Source: an uncultured Oscillospiraceae bacterium
Lineage (GTDB): Bacteria; Bacillota; Clostridia; Oscillospirales; Oscillospiraceae
Assembly: GCA_910583885.1 (NCBI GenBank)
Contig: CAJUAC010000012.1
Coordinates: 1 to 57,646, forward strand
Length of the DNA: 57,646 nt
Reading direction: 5' to 3'
Part shown: piece after piece, positions 15,485-23,279 of the stretch
Layout of the letters: the number at the start of each line of letters is the position of its first letter
Position numbering within the stretch: position 1 is the first letter of the stretch
The notes under the pieces: model-generated
What the model was told of the DNA's origin: nothing
What the model saw: only the letters and a program-made list of their open reading frames with translations
Database searches by the model: none
Made by a program: the position numbers and the translations under genes

Positions 15485-16635
15485 ACTCGTACATACCAAC
15501 CCACCTGTCCCTGTTTTCTGGAATAGGGGGCCTGGACTTGGCGGCGGAGGCTGCGGGTTTCAGGACGGTGGGCCAGTGCGAGTGGGCGGACTATCCCACC
15601 AAAGTATTAGAGAAATATTGGCCGGAGGTGCCACGCTGGAAGGATATCCGAACACTGACAAAGGAGAGCTTTTATGAGCGGACAGGATTACGAACAGTTG
15701 AGCTTATTTCCGGGGGATTCCCCTGTCAGCCATTCAGTGTGGCCGGGAAGCGCAGAGGCAAGGATGATGACCGTTACCTCTGGCCAGAAATGCTTAGAGT
15801 TATCAATGAGCTCCGGCCCACTTGGGTTGTTGGAGAAAACGTTGCTGGAATCGTCAATATGGCGCTCGACCAGGTGCTATCTGACCTGGAAAACCAAGGA
15901 TACCAAACAAGGACGTTTATTATTCCGGCTTGCGGTGTCGATGCCCCGCACCGGCGGGACCGATGCGCCATTGTGGCTTGGAACGATGACGGCCAGCCAA
16001 ACCGGGGGAAATCATTCTCTGCGCTCACCAGAGCGGCGGAAGGGCCGAACCCCGAGCCCAGCAGAATTCGTGATGATGTGGCCTACAGCCACAGCGTCAG
16101 ACTGGAAGTGCCGTGGACCGAACAGCCACCAACAGGGACTCCCAGAGGCAGTGCGGATGTGGCCGACGCCGACAGCGAGGGATTTCAAGGGTGCCAACAG
16201 CATCACTCACCTGACACGAGACGGCAAGAGGAACCATACAGATCAGCTGGCAAATGCCGTCAAGCTCTGGCCTACACCGACCAGCCGCTGCGGGACAGGG
16301 GCATCCCAAGCGGAGACCCGCCAAGGCGGCCCGGACCTACAGACGGCGGTGCAGATGTACCCGACGCCAACGACCGGAGCGGGGCTCTGCGGCGGGACAG
16401 GGAACTATCAGCAACTCAAGGCCCTGGAGGCATCTGGCCAGATTACGGAGGAGGAACGCCGGAGTGTGGCTTCGGGGAGTGGTGGCCAGCTGAACCCGAC
16501 GTGGGTCGAGTGGCTCATGGGATTCCCTCTCGGGTGGACCGACTTAAGTGCCTCGGAAATGCCGTAGTTCCAGCGCAGTTTTTCCCGGTATTTCAAGCGA
16601 TATACCATGTTTTTTACAAGGAGGCTCAATTATGA
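15481..16635 (+). CDS. DNA cytosine-5 methyltransferase (host frame of a nested gene)
   Basis: A 384-aa C5 methyltransferase. Motif I LSLFSGIGGLDLA near 9-21, motif IV GGFPCQPFS with catalytic Cys near 82, motif VI ENV near 119, motif VIII APHRRDR near 158-164, and motif X CLGNAVVP near 357. Between VIII and X, where the target recognition domain belongs, the protein is poorly ordered and repeats DVADADSEG-like units; this stretch is overprinted by another gene in the +1 frame. It probably methylates phage DNA against host restriction. TTG start with AAGGAGGG upstream. The catalytic core is complete; sequence specificity cannot be inferred. Confidence 0.9.
   Translation: MNSYIPTHLSLFSGIGGLDLAAEAAGFRTVGQCEWADYPTKVLEKYWPEVPRWKDIRTLTKESFYERTGLRTVELISGGFPCQPFSVAGKRRGKDDDRYLWPEMLRVINELRPTWVVGENVAGIVNMALDQVLSDLENQGYQTRTFIIPACGVDAPHRRDRCAIVAWNDDGQPNRGKSFSALTRAAEGPNPEPSRIRDDVAYSHSVRLEVPWTEQPPTGTPRGSADVADADSEGFQGCQQHHSPDTRRQEEPYRSAGKCRQALAYTDQPLRDRGIPSGDPPRRPGPTDGGADVPDANDRSGALRRDRELSATQGPGGIWPDYGGGTPECGFGEWWPAEPDVGRVAHGIPSRVDRLKCLGNAVVPAQFFPVFQAIYHVFYKEAQL
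15674..16567 (+). CDS. Nested gene inside the methyltransferase, WPTPT-repeat protein
   Basis: A 297-codon frame lying wholly inside the methyltransferase gene, shifted by +1. It has its own AAAGGAG (15660-15666) 7 nt before ATG 15674. The product starts MSGQDYEQLSLFPGDS, has STRCYLTWKTKDTKQGRLLF near 60-80, then four repeats of the type MWPTPTARDFKG spaced through the second half, and ends GGQLNPTWVEWLMGFPLGWT. From memory, proteins with this WPTPT pattern and NPTWVEWLMGFP end are common in phage data and often labelled as methyltransferase; I cannot check that. The strong start signal and repeated motif argue that it is translated. It may be a partner or specificity factor of the methyltransferase. 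Confidence 0.72.
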   Translation: MSGQDYEQLSLFPGDSPVSHSVWPGSAEARMMTVTSGQKCLELSMSSGPLGLLEKTLLESSIWRSTRCYLTWKTKDTKQGRLLFRLAVSMPRTGGTDAPLWLGTMTASQTGGNHSLRSPERRKGRTPSPAEFVMMWPTATASDWKCRGPNSHQQGLPEAVRMWPTPTARDFKGANSITHLTRDGKRNHTDQLANAVKLWPTPTSRCGTGASQAETRQGGPDLQTAVQMYPTPTTGAGLCGGTGNYQQLKALEASGQITEEERRSVASGSGGQLNPTWVEWLMGFPLGWTDLSASEMP

Positions 16636-17015
16636 GCATTGTTTGTATCGGCATTGGCGATGCTACGATGGGCCGCAGAACCCTCGGCCCGAATGGCGAG
16701 GTGGTCAGTGAGACTAAGGCCCATTGGGAATCTAACCCACAGGGCGGCTCGGTGGCTGTCTGGACCGCATCTGAGAAAACGGATGAACCGGAAGGTCCCG
16801 TGGAGCTGTACGGAGATTGGGATGCTGCCCACTACCTACCCAGAGTATTAGAGCTTCTCCACCCTCGCCGCCGGATCAACGTGCCAGATCTGAAAAGTAT
16901 GATCCTGGCGGCAGATAAGGAAGGCTGTGGCCTCTGCGACTACTGTCAGCGGTGCGGCTACGACTGCCGCTACTGCATCATTACCGAATGGAAGGAAGAA
17001 GGCCATGATGAATAA
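16632..17015 (+). CDS. Cys-rich C-terminus phage protein
   Basis: A 127-aa protein with an N-terminal beta-rich part (MSIVCIGIGDATMGRRTLGP) and a C-terminal metal-binding-like stretch (CGLCDYCQRCGYDCRYC, seven cysteines in 17 residues). It overlaps the methyltransferase stop by 4 nt with AAGGAGG upstream and overlaps the following gene by 11 nt. The start at 16632 is favoured over earlier in-frame starts because of this ribosome binding site. Function unknown. Confidence 0.6.
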   Translation: MSIVCIGIGDATMGRRTLGPNGEVVSETKAHWESNPQGGSVAVWTASEKTDEPEGPVELYGDWDAAHYLPRVLELLHPRRRINVPDLKSMILAADKEGCGLCDYCQRCGYDCRYCIITEWKEEGHDE

Positions 17016-18021
17016 AAGCGCAATCGACTGGTGTGATTTCACCTGGAACCCAGTGACGGGCTGTCCGAAGGGCTGCCATTACTGCTATGCCAGGAGGCAG
17101 GCCCGCCGCTTTTGCGGAGATGTCCGGCTGAACCTGGCCTCGGGGCAGATTACCACCGTCACTACTCCGGGCGGACGGGCCCACATCCTGGAGCAGCCGT
17201 TCAAAAACGAGGTGGGAAAACCCGTCCTGTTCCCGGTGGCCTTTGGCACCACCTTTCACCGCTACCGGCTGGCTATGCCAGCACAGAAAAAGAAACCGGC
17301 GAGCATCTTCGTGTGCAGCATGGGGGACCTGTTTGCCCCCACGGTACCCACCCGCTGGATCGTGGACGTGTTCGATGCTTGCGAGGCTGCTCCCCAGCAC
17401 AAGTATATGTTCCTCACCAAGTACCCGGAGCGGTACAAGGCGCTGGAGCAGGTGGCGCTTCTCCCCCACGGAAGCAACTTCTGGTATGGAACGACGGTTA
17501 CTAGGCTCGCAGAGCTGGACCGAATCGCCAGCATCCCGCCGGCCGCCCACCGCTTTGTAAGCATTGAACCCATCATGGGCGAGATCGACCTTGGTATGGC
17601 TCTGGAGCCTGTCGATTGGATCATTGTCGGGGCGGAAACCGGGAACTGGCCGGGGAAGGCTCGGCCTTATAAGGAATGGCTGGATGCCCTGGTCGGATTT
17701 GCCCGGCGGAATAGCGTCCCCATTCTGCTGAAGGACAGCGAGGAGCTCCGGGACGTTTGGGGCGACAATCTGATCCAGGAGTTCCCTAAAGGGCTGGAGC
17801 CCATGCCTACCGACAACGCCCTCCCCCACTGCAGGCAGTGTGAACACGCCAGCTCCATCAAGCAAGGGAAGCGCGGCATGGCCTATGCCTGCGAGATCGG
17901 CCGGGAGGCTGAGGGTTACGATGACCGAACCGAGGCCCGGCACATCCCAGGCCGCTATACCCGGTCCTCTCCGCCCTGGTGTCCCCGAAGGAAGGAGCCG
18001 ACCAAGAATGGGGAGAAATGA
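17005..18021 (+). CDS. DUF5131 (phage Gp37/Gp68-like) protein, radical-SAM-like
   Basis: A 338-aa protein beginning NKSAIDWCDFTWNPVTGC, then CPKGCHYCYARRQARRF: a C-x3-C-x2-C motif near 19-26 as in radical SAM enzymes. DUF5131 members share this start and later EPIMG and GAETG (here SIEPIMGEIDL and IIVGAETGNWPGKARP). A second Cys cluster (CRQCEHASSIKQG) is near the C-terminus. The reaction is not known to me; a modification of nucleic acid is plausible because it overlaps by 14 nt a PAPS-reductase-like gene. Confidence 0.85.
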   Translation: MMNKSAIDWCDFTWNPVTGCPKGCHYCYARRQARRFCGDVRLNLASGQITTVTTPGGRAHILEQPFKNEVGKPVLFPVAFGTTFHRYRLAMPAQKKKPASIFVCSMGDLFAPTVPTRWIVDVFDACEAAPQHKYMFLTKYPERYKALEQVALLPHGSNFWYGTTVTRLAELDRIASIPPAAHRFVSIEPIMGEIDLGMALEPVDWIIVGAETGNWPGKARPYKEWLDALVGFARRNSVPILLKDSEELRDVWGDNLIQEFPKGLEPMPTDNALPHCRQCEHASSIKQGKRGMAYACEIGREAEGYDDRTEARHIPGRYTRSSPPWCPRRKEPTKNGEK

Positions 18022-19438
18022 CGAACAGACAAGCCTATTCCCGCCGCTTCCCTCACCGTCCCGCGCTACTTATGGCAGCGGAATCAAGCAGGCCCCGAAA
18101 CACCCCGGCCGCCGCGGCACACCGCACATGGATGCCATATACCTGGACCAGCTTCTCCCCTTGGAGGATTATGACAAGATCATCGTTCTGTTTTCTGGCG
18201 GTAAGGATAGCCTGGCTTGCGTTTTGGATCTTCTGGAGCGCGGGGTGCCAAGGGAGAAGATAGAGCTCTGGCACCATGATATTGATGGTGGGCACCCCAC
18301 CCGGTGCATGGATTGGCCTGTTACGCAAAACTATGTCAGGGCCGTGGCCGAGCATCTGGGCATCACCCTGCGGGTGTCTTGGCGGGTGAATGGATTCTGG
18401 GGCGAGGTGTACCGTATTGGTGCCAGCTGGCCTATCCGGTACATAGACCCGGCCACCGGGGAAGTTTTGGAATGTAGGCTGTCGGAAAAGCAAGTCCGCT
18501 CTGCCCAGCTCCGAGAAAAAATCTTGGACGATCTGGAACGAGAGGAATTGGAGGGAATGGGGCACCGCATGAAGTTTCCGGCCAAGAGCGGCGACCTCGC
18601 TACCCGGTGGTGCAGTTCTATCCTGAAGATCACCGTGGCCGACTCGGTGATCCGCAACATGGCTCTGAAGGATCTAAAAGCCCTGGGGGACTGTCGGAAG
18701 TTTCCAGCCAAAGGGTCCATTGCCAACGGGCGCTACTGCAGCCCAAATCTCAAGCGCGAGGTAGCTGACAGCTTGCTCCGAAACATAGATGAGCTGAAAG
18801 CAGATGGTCAACGCATGAAGTTTCCGGCTAAGTCTGGGTGCCATCAGGGTCGCTGGTGCTCCGGCTCCCTCAAGGCCCAGGTGGAGAGCAAGCTCTACTC
18901 TGATATTGACAGGCTTGCCCAGGATGTGAAGATTCTGGTGATTTCCGGTGAACGCCGCCAAGAGAGTGCCGGCCGGGCCAAATACAATGAGATGGAGATA
19001 CATCGCACCAATGCCACAGCCAAAGCCCACCGGCTGGTCCATCAATGGCGCAGCGTGATTGATTGGGATGAAGCCCAGATTTGGGACATCATCCAGCGTC
19101 ATCGTATTGCACCTCACCCCTGCTATACCGCAGGCTGGAACCGCTGCTCCTGCATGATGTGCATCTTCAGCCTGCCATCCCATTGGGCTGGCATCCGAGA
19201 GCTGTTCCCGGAGCGGTTTGCAGAGGTTGAGGAAGATGAACGCATCTTGGGCTTTACCTTGGACAATTCGAGAACCCTCGCAGAGTATGTGGGGAGTGCC
19301 AAAAGCTGCGTCAGCCATGATGATCCGCAAGCGATTCACCAGCTGACAAGCGGTGAGTTCTCTGTAGATGATGTGGAAGAAGCAGAGTGGATTATGCCAG
19401 CAGGAGCCTTTCACGGGGCTGAGGGGGGACCATGCTAA
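18008..19438 (+). CDS. PAPS-reductase-like PP-loop protein with threefold repeat
   Basis: A 476-aa protein of the phosphoadenosine phosphosulfate reductase superfamily. The PP-loop is FSGGKDSLA near 61-69, and WHHDIDGGHPTRCMDWP follows. The middle holds three copies of a unit beginning RMKFPAKSG or CRKFPAKGS and continuing RWCS/RYCS-x2-LK (starts near residues 187, 229 and 269), about 40 residues apart. Near the C-terminus is a Cys cluster (NRCSCMMCIFSLPS) that may bind Fe-S. Such phage proteins may use ATP to activate a substrate for sulfur or other chemistry on nucleic acid; the substrate is unknown. Start ATG 18008 with AAGGAG upstream, overlapping the DUF5131 gene. Confidence 0.8.
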   Translation: MGRNDEQTSLFPPLPSPSRATYGSGIKQAPKHPGRRGTPHMDAIYLDQLLPLEDYDKIIVLFSGGKDSLACVLDLLERGVPREKIELWHHDIDGGHPTRCMDWPVTQNYVRAVAEHLGITLRVSWRVNGFWGEVYRIGASWPIRYIDPATGEVLECRLSEKQVRSAQLREKILDDLEREELEGMGHRMKFPAKSGDLATRWCSSILKITVADSVIRNMALKDLKALGDCRKFPAKGSIANGRYCSPNLKREVADSLLRNIDELKADGQRMKFPAKSGCHQGRWCSGSLKAQVESKLYSDIDRLAQDVKILVISGERRQESAGRAKYNEMEIHRTNATAKAHRLVHQWRSVIDWDEAQIWDIIQRHRIAPHPCYTAGWNRCSCMMCIFSLPSHWAGIRELFPERFAEVEEDERILGFTLDNSRTLAEYVGSAKSCVSHDDPQAIHQLTSGEFSVDDVEEAEWIMPAGAFHGAEGGPC

Positions 19439-19465
19439 CCAAATCCGAAAGGAGGTGCTGTGACT

Positions 19466-20899
19466 ATGGCAAAGAGACGCTGGGCACCGCACGAAGATCA
19501 ATATCTCCAAGATCGCTGCGACGACATGTCGATCCATGAAATTGCCAAAACCCTGAACCGCTCTTTGAATGCGGTACAAACCAGAAAAACCAAGCTGGGG
19601 CTCACTGGCCGCCGGCGGCCGTGGACGGACGCAGACAAGAACTTTTTGTCCGAGAACAAAGAACTATCTGACAAAACGCTTGCCGCAGAGCTCGGCCGGA
19701 GTGTCGATGAGGTTTCTGCTATGCGCTGGCGTTTGGCGGGTGGACACAAACACCCACACTGGACGCAAGATGAAGAAGAATACCTTCAGGACCGATGGGG
19801 GAAGGCATCTATCTCTGCCATTGCAAAAAAGCTGGGGCGCTCGGTAGTTGCTGTCAAATGTCACGCAACCAAGCTCGGCCTTGGCGGGGTTCTGCTGTCT
19901 GGTGATTATATCACTCTTAGCCAGCTCATTTGTGCTGTGACTGGAAGCCAGAAGACCTATTCGTATAAGCCTGAGAGCTGGATGAAAAAGCGAGGGCTTC
20001 CGGTACATACGAAGTGTGTAGAGAGCGGCCGTTTCCGAGTGGTCTATTTGGATGAGTTTTGGGCTTGGGCAGAGCAAAACCGGAGCTTTTTGGATTTCTC
20101 AAAAATGGAACCTTTGATTTTGGGAAAGGAGCCTGAATGGGTGGCCCAGCAACGGAGAATTGACACCATATCTGGCGCTAACCAGAGAAAAGACCCGTGG
20201 ACACCTTTCGAGGATCAGAGGCTGCGCTACTTGCTGAAGCAGCATAAGTACACCTGGGCGGAGATGGCCCGTGACATTGGCCGGAGCGAAGGCGCCATTC
20301 AACGCCGATGTCGTGACCTGGGGCTGAAGGATCGTCCGATCAGAGAATCCGCCACCCCCTGGACTGCCGAGCAGCTTCAGACGCTGGCTGATATGATTCG
20401 GCAGGGCTGCAGCTACAGTATGATTGGTGACGCTTGCGGTGGCCGGTCGGAGAAAGCCGTCCGAGGTGTGGTATTCCAGAAGTATCACACCGAGAATGCC
20501 GACAAAGTCCGGGCGATGCTGGGTGACGGTCCGTGGGGAACCGGCGCACCGGAGCCAACGGTCAAATCCGAGAAGCACAAGGAAACCGTCAGAAAACCTA
20601 TGGCTCGCCTCTGTGGCCTACTCCTTACCATCCGAAACTCTATGGACTTCGGTGAATACTGGCAAAAGGATATGTGCCAGCACTGGGATGCTATCCGGGG
20701 CTGCACGATGCACTGCACCGACTGCGACAGCTGCACCAGCTTCCAGCGCATCAGACCGCAGTACTGCCGGATGTGCGGTGGGGAGTTCCTGGAGCGGGTA
20801 GAATGGACCTACTGCCCGAAATGCCGGGCCATGCGGAAGAAACAGGCCCAGAAGAAATATGCCATCCTTGCCAGTCGGCAGGAAAGGAGAGCTGTATGA
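19466..20899 (+). CDS. Multi-HTH (SANT/Myb-like) DNA-binding protein with zinc ribbons
   Basis: A 477-aa protein built from repeated helix-turn-helix units: WAPHEDQYLQDRCDDMSIHE near 6, WTDADKNFLSENKELSDKTL near 53, WTQDEEEYLQDRWGKASISA near 97, WTPFEDQRLRYLLKQHKYTW near 246 and WTAEQLQTLADMIRQGCSYS near 301. The first units continue to a recognition helix and TKLGL, like Myb/SANT or GcrA-type folds. The C-terminus has three Cys pairs (CTDCDSC, CRMCGGEF, CPKCRAM). It may bind several DNA sites at once as an early or middle regulator. AAAGGAGG precedes; GTG at 19460 is the alternative start. Confidence 0.75.
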   Translation: MAKRRWAPHEDQYLQDRCDDMSIHEIAKTLNRSLNAVQTRKTKLGLTGRRRPWTDADKNFLSENKELSDKTLAAELGRSVDEVSAMRWRLAGGHKHPHWTQDEEEYLQDRWGKASISAIAKKLGRSVVAVKCHATKLGLGGVLLSGDYITLSQLICAVTGSQKTYSYKPESWMKKRGLPVHTKCVESGRFRVVYLDEFWAWAEQNRSFLDFSKMEPLILGKEPEWVAQQRRIDTISGANQRKDPWTPFEDQRLRYLLKQHKYTWAEMARDIGRSEGAIQRRCRDLGLKDRPIRESATPWTAEQLQTLADMIRQGCSYSMIGDACGGRSEKAVRGVVFQKYHTENADKVRAMLGDGPWGTGAPEPTVKSEKHKETVRKPMARLCGLLLTIRNSMDFGEYWQKDMCQHWDAIRGCTMHCTDCDSCTSFQRIRPQYCRMCGGEFLERVEWTYCPKCRAMRKKQAQKKYAILASRQERRAV

Positions 20900-21114
20900 G
20901 CAAAAAGTACATTGATAGCCGGGGCTGGAAGTACCAAGTCATGCCTGGCCTTGGCGAGAACACCTACAAGGCTCGGTACCAGCGGCCCGAGAAGCAGGGC
21001 GACGTTGGATGGAAGGGGCTGGCCGCCGTTCCGTGGAGGGAAACCCGCGAGGCGGCCCAGGCTGACCTTGATCAGCTGGCCGAAAAGAAAGGGTGGGCGG
21101 AATGGAACGGTTGA
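20896..21114 (+). CDS. Small unknown phage protein
   Basis: A 72-aa protein overlapping the multi-HTH gene by 4 nt (ATGA). It resembles a small beta-rich domain (YIDSRGWKYQVMPGLGENTY, then LAAVPWRETREAAQADLDQL). No family recognised. Its 3' end overlaps the next gene by 13 nt. Confidence 0.55.
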   Translation: MSKKYIDSRGWKYQVMPGLGENTYKARYQRPEKQGDVGWKGLAAVPWRETREAAQADLDQLAEKKGWAEWNG

Positions 21115-21755
21115 CAAGCAGAGAGCCGAGGATCAGCGGGATGCCGGGTGTGTGTTGCACCCATTTCGAAGGTGGAGACTGCCAAGCCATACAAGGGCAT
21201 TGCGCTGATGGGTGTGCATGGGAAGAGGCCGCATGGGAACGCCTCGCTGCCTATGAGGACACCGGGCTGGAGCCGGAGGAGGTGACGCAGATCAAACTTG
21301 CGATCATGGGAAAATCTCTGGCAGAAATCAAGGAGTTTGAAGGTGTATCCATTAACCGCATGATAGAACTTACCCAAGCCGAGAAGGACGAGCGGCTGGT
21401 GGTGCTGCCGGATGCCAAGTATACCGATGCTGATGGCGAGAAAGCCTTGCAGAAAGCCATGTGGACCTGCGGCAACACGAATAACCCAGTCACGCGATAT
21501 ACCGCCGATGCTATTGCCGAAAAGCTGTGCCGGGAGGCGAGGGACAAGAACCCGCCCCTTACGCTGGAGGAGCTTCGGGAGATGGACGGGGAGCCGGTGT
21601 GGATTATCCCAATGCGTGGAAGCGGCGGTTTCTGCACTTGGATGCTGGTTGATGCAGAATACGAGCTATGTCGAGAGGCCCATGGCGAAATGGCGGTGTT
21701 CGAGAACTGCGGAAAGACTTGGCTGGCCTATCGCCGGAAGCCAGAGGAGGGATAG
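21102..21755 (+). CDS. Clostridial phage protein with AYEDTGLEPEEV motif
   Basis: A 217-aa protein beginning MERLTSREPRISG. The stretch AAYEDTGLEPEEVTQIK near 50-66 is a hallmark of a protein type very common in clostridial phages. The C-terminal part has LTLEELREMDGEPVWI, another widespread small module of these phages. It therefore looks like two modules joined. No function is known to me. ATG at 21102 is preferred to the open frame at 21093. Confidence 0.7.
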   Translation: MERLTSREPRISGMPGVCCTHFEGGDCQAIQGHCADGCAWEEAAWERLAAYEDTGLEPEEVTQIKLAIMGKSLAEIKEFEGVSINRMIELTQAEKDERLVVLPDAKYTDADGEKALQKAMWTCGNTNNPVTRYTADAIAEKLCREARDKNPPLTLEELREMDGEPVWIIPMRGSGGFCTWMLVDAEYELCREAHGEMAVFENCGKTWLAYRRKPEEG

Positions 21756-21758
21756 TGA

Positions 21759-22376
21759 TTGGAGAAAAAAATACTGGATGTCACCTGCGGTGCCCGCACA
21801 ATCTGGTTTGATAAGCACCATCCCGCTGCTGTGTATTGCGACCGGCGGCGGGAGGAATACCGCCACCTTTGGAAGAACGCCGGAAACTGCTCACTGAGCA
21901 TAGACCCCGATATTCTCTGTGACTTCACGAACCTTCCATTCCCTGACGGCTCCTTTTCGCTGGTTGTGTTTGACCCACCTCACCTGACTGGTGCAAAGGA
22001 AACAGCGTGGCTGGTCAAAAAGTACGGAAAGCTGGACGAAAACTGGCCGCAGATGTTGCACGACGGTTTTGCAGAGTGTATGCGCGTCCTGAAGCCAGAC
22101 GGAGTGCTTATTTTCAAGTGGTCGGAGTATGACATTCCTGCAGAAAAGGTGTGGAAGGCCATCGGACAGAAGCCGCTGTTTGGACACCACAGCGGCAGAA
22201 ATTCCAAGACTTTCTGGGGATGCTACATGAAACTTTTAGAGAATCAGGAGGAAAACCATGAGTCAGCGCAGAGAGAAACAGCTCCGGCAGTTGGAGCGTC
22301 GGGTGTCGGCCCTGGAGAATCTGGCGATGCCAACCATAGCGGACTGGCAGGACAGAGCGATTACAGCAGAAAGTAA
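21759..22376 (+). CDS. Class I SAM-dependent methyltransferase
   Basis: A 205-aa protein beginning MEKKILDVTCGARTIWFDK. It has ILCDFTNLPFPDGSFSLVVF then DPPH near 71-74, the layout of small phage amino-methyltransferases with a DPPx catalytic motif, and GVLIFKWSEYDIPAEKVWKA later. It probably methylates adenine in DNA, but the substrate is not certain. TTG start with AGGAGGG. The conserved part ends near residue 165; the last 39 codons overlap the following gene by 119 nt and look like a non-conserved extension. Confidence 0.75.
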   Translation: MEKKILDVTCGARTIWFDKHHPAAVYCDRRREEYRHLWKNAGNCSLSIDPDILCDFTNLPFPDGSFSLVVFDPPHLTGAKETAWLVKKYGKLDENWPQMLHDGFAECMRVLKPDGVLIFKWSEYDIPAEKVWKAIGQKPLFGHHSGRNSKTFWGCYMKLLENQEENHESAQRETAPAVGASGVGPGESGDANHSGLAGQSDYSRK

Positions 22377-22485
22377 GCTGGCGGGGATGGCCATGGACGC
22401 TGAGTGGATGCCCGCCGAACCCAAGAAAGGCATCCTCCGGCGGATTGGGGACTTCTTCAGGGGCGGTGATTCCGATGCCTTGTGA
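22258..22485 (+). CDS. Small coiled-coil protein
   Basis: A 75-aa protein with a heptad-like N-terminus (REKQLRQLERRVSALENLA) and basic C-terminus (KKGILRRIGDFFRGG). Strong AGGAGG before ATG 22258. It overlaps the methyltransferase 3' end in another frame. Function unknown. Confidence 0.6.
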   Translation: MSQRREKQLRQLERRVSALENLAMPTIADWQDRAITAESKLAGMAMDAEWMPAEPKKGILRRIGDFFRGGDSDAL

Positions 22486-22834
22486 GCCTTTTTTCAGCAA
22501 GGGGAAGATGGTGGGCTTCATGTGCAGCAGGGGCCGGGGGAAACCTAAGCCCCCGCCCTGCTACAAATGCGGCAGGCCCTCCACCAAGCTGTGCGATCAC
22601 CGGGCCATGGAGCCCATTTATGGAACGCTGAACGGCCGGCGGGTATTGAAAAAATGGGTGCCGAGGTTGAACACCTGTGACCGCCCCATGTGCGATGTCT
22701 GCGCCAATCACGTCGAGCCGGACACCGACTTCTGCGATTTTCATAACTCAGAGATTGCCAGGGCCGAAAGCACCAAGGCTGAGGTTCTCCATCGGGAGCG
22801 GCTGCGAAAGATGGGTATGGAGGATGATCTATGA
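22475..22834 (+). CDS. Zinc-finger-like protein
   Basis: A 119-aa protein with C-x2-C (CYKCGRPSTKLCDH) and CDRPMCDVCANHVEPDTDFC further on, giving two likely zinc sites. ATG 22475 overlaps the previous stop region by 11 nt. It resembles small phage proteins with a 'CxxCGxPSTxLCD' motif. Function unknown. Confidence 0.6.
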   Translation: MPCEPFFSKGKMVGFMCSRGRGKPKPPPCYKCGRPSTKLCDHRAMEPIYGTLNGRRVLKKWVPRLNTCDRPMCDVCANHVEPDTDFCDFHNSEIARAESTKAEVLHRERLRKMGMEDDL

Positions 22835-23181
22835 AGTTAAAGGACTGCACCAAGGAGGAACTGATCTACGTTATTGAGCGTTTACAGCTCTACAACCCGT
22901 CTCAAAGGCACTTTCTATTCCGCGCTTTGAACGATGTGGAAATGTGGCGGGAGGAAAAGAAACTCGCAGCGGCAGAAAAATTGGCTACCCTCTCCAACAA
23001 AAAACGCCAGGAGTACATTGATCTATTGGCACCCTATGAGGGGAAGCGGCTGATTGACATTCCCGACTCGGTTCTCGAAAAAGCGGATGCCGCTATGAAG
23101 GAAGCACAGAAAGCGGATAGCAAATGGAATAAAATCATGGGCATTTTCGGGGCTGGCGGCGGCGCTGACGGCCCCAGGTAA
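22831..23181 (+). CDS. Unknown helical phage protein
   Basis: A 116-aa protein coupled by ATGA to the previous gene. It begins MKLKDCTKEELIYVIERLQL, a start common in clostridial phage proteins, and is helical and charged, with a Gly-rich tail. It is the last gene of the early operon before two hairpins. Function unknown. Confidence 0.6.
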   Translation: MKLKDCTKEELIYVIERLQLYNPSQRHFLFRALNDVEMWREEKKLAAAEKLATLSNKKRQEYIDLLAPYEGKRLIDIPDSVLEKADAAMKEAQKADSKWNKIMGIFGAGGGADGPR

Positions 23182-23182
23182 T

Positions 23183-23242
23183 GCGGCTGGGGGAATGACC
23201 CCACCCCAGCCGCAAAAGCCCCCACAGGCCAGCTGTGGGGGC
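23183..23242 (+). terminator. Two adjacent hairpins after the early operon
   Basis: A 10-bp stem (23183-23192 with 23204-23213) followed by AAAAG, and a second 10-bp stem (23218-23227 with 23233-23242). Neither has a T-run, so they may slow or process the transcript rather than end it fully. They separate the early genes from the late regulator. Confidence 0.45.
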
Positions 23243-23279
23243 CGTCAGGGGTAAGAGACCAGTTTCAAGGAGGAGCGCA

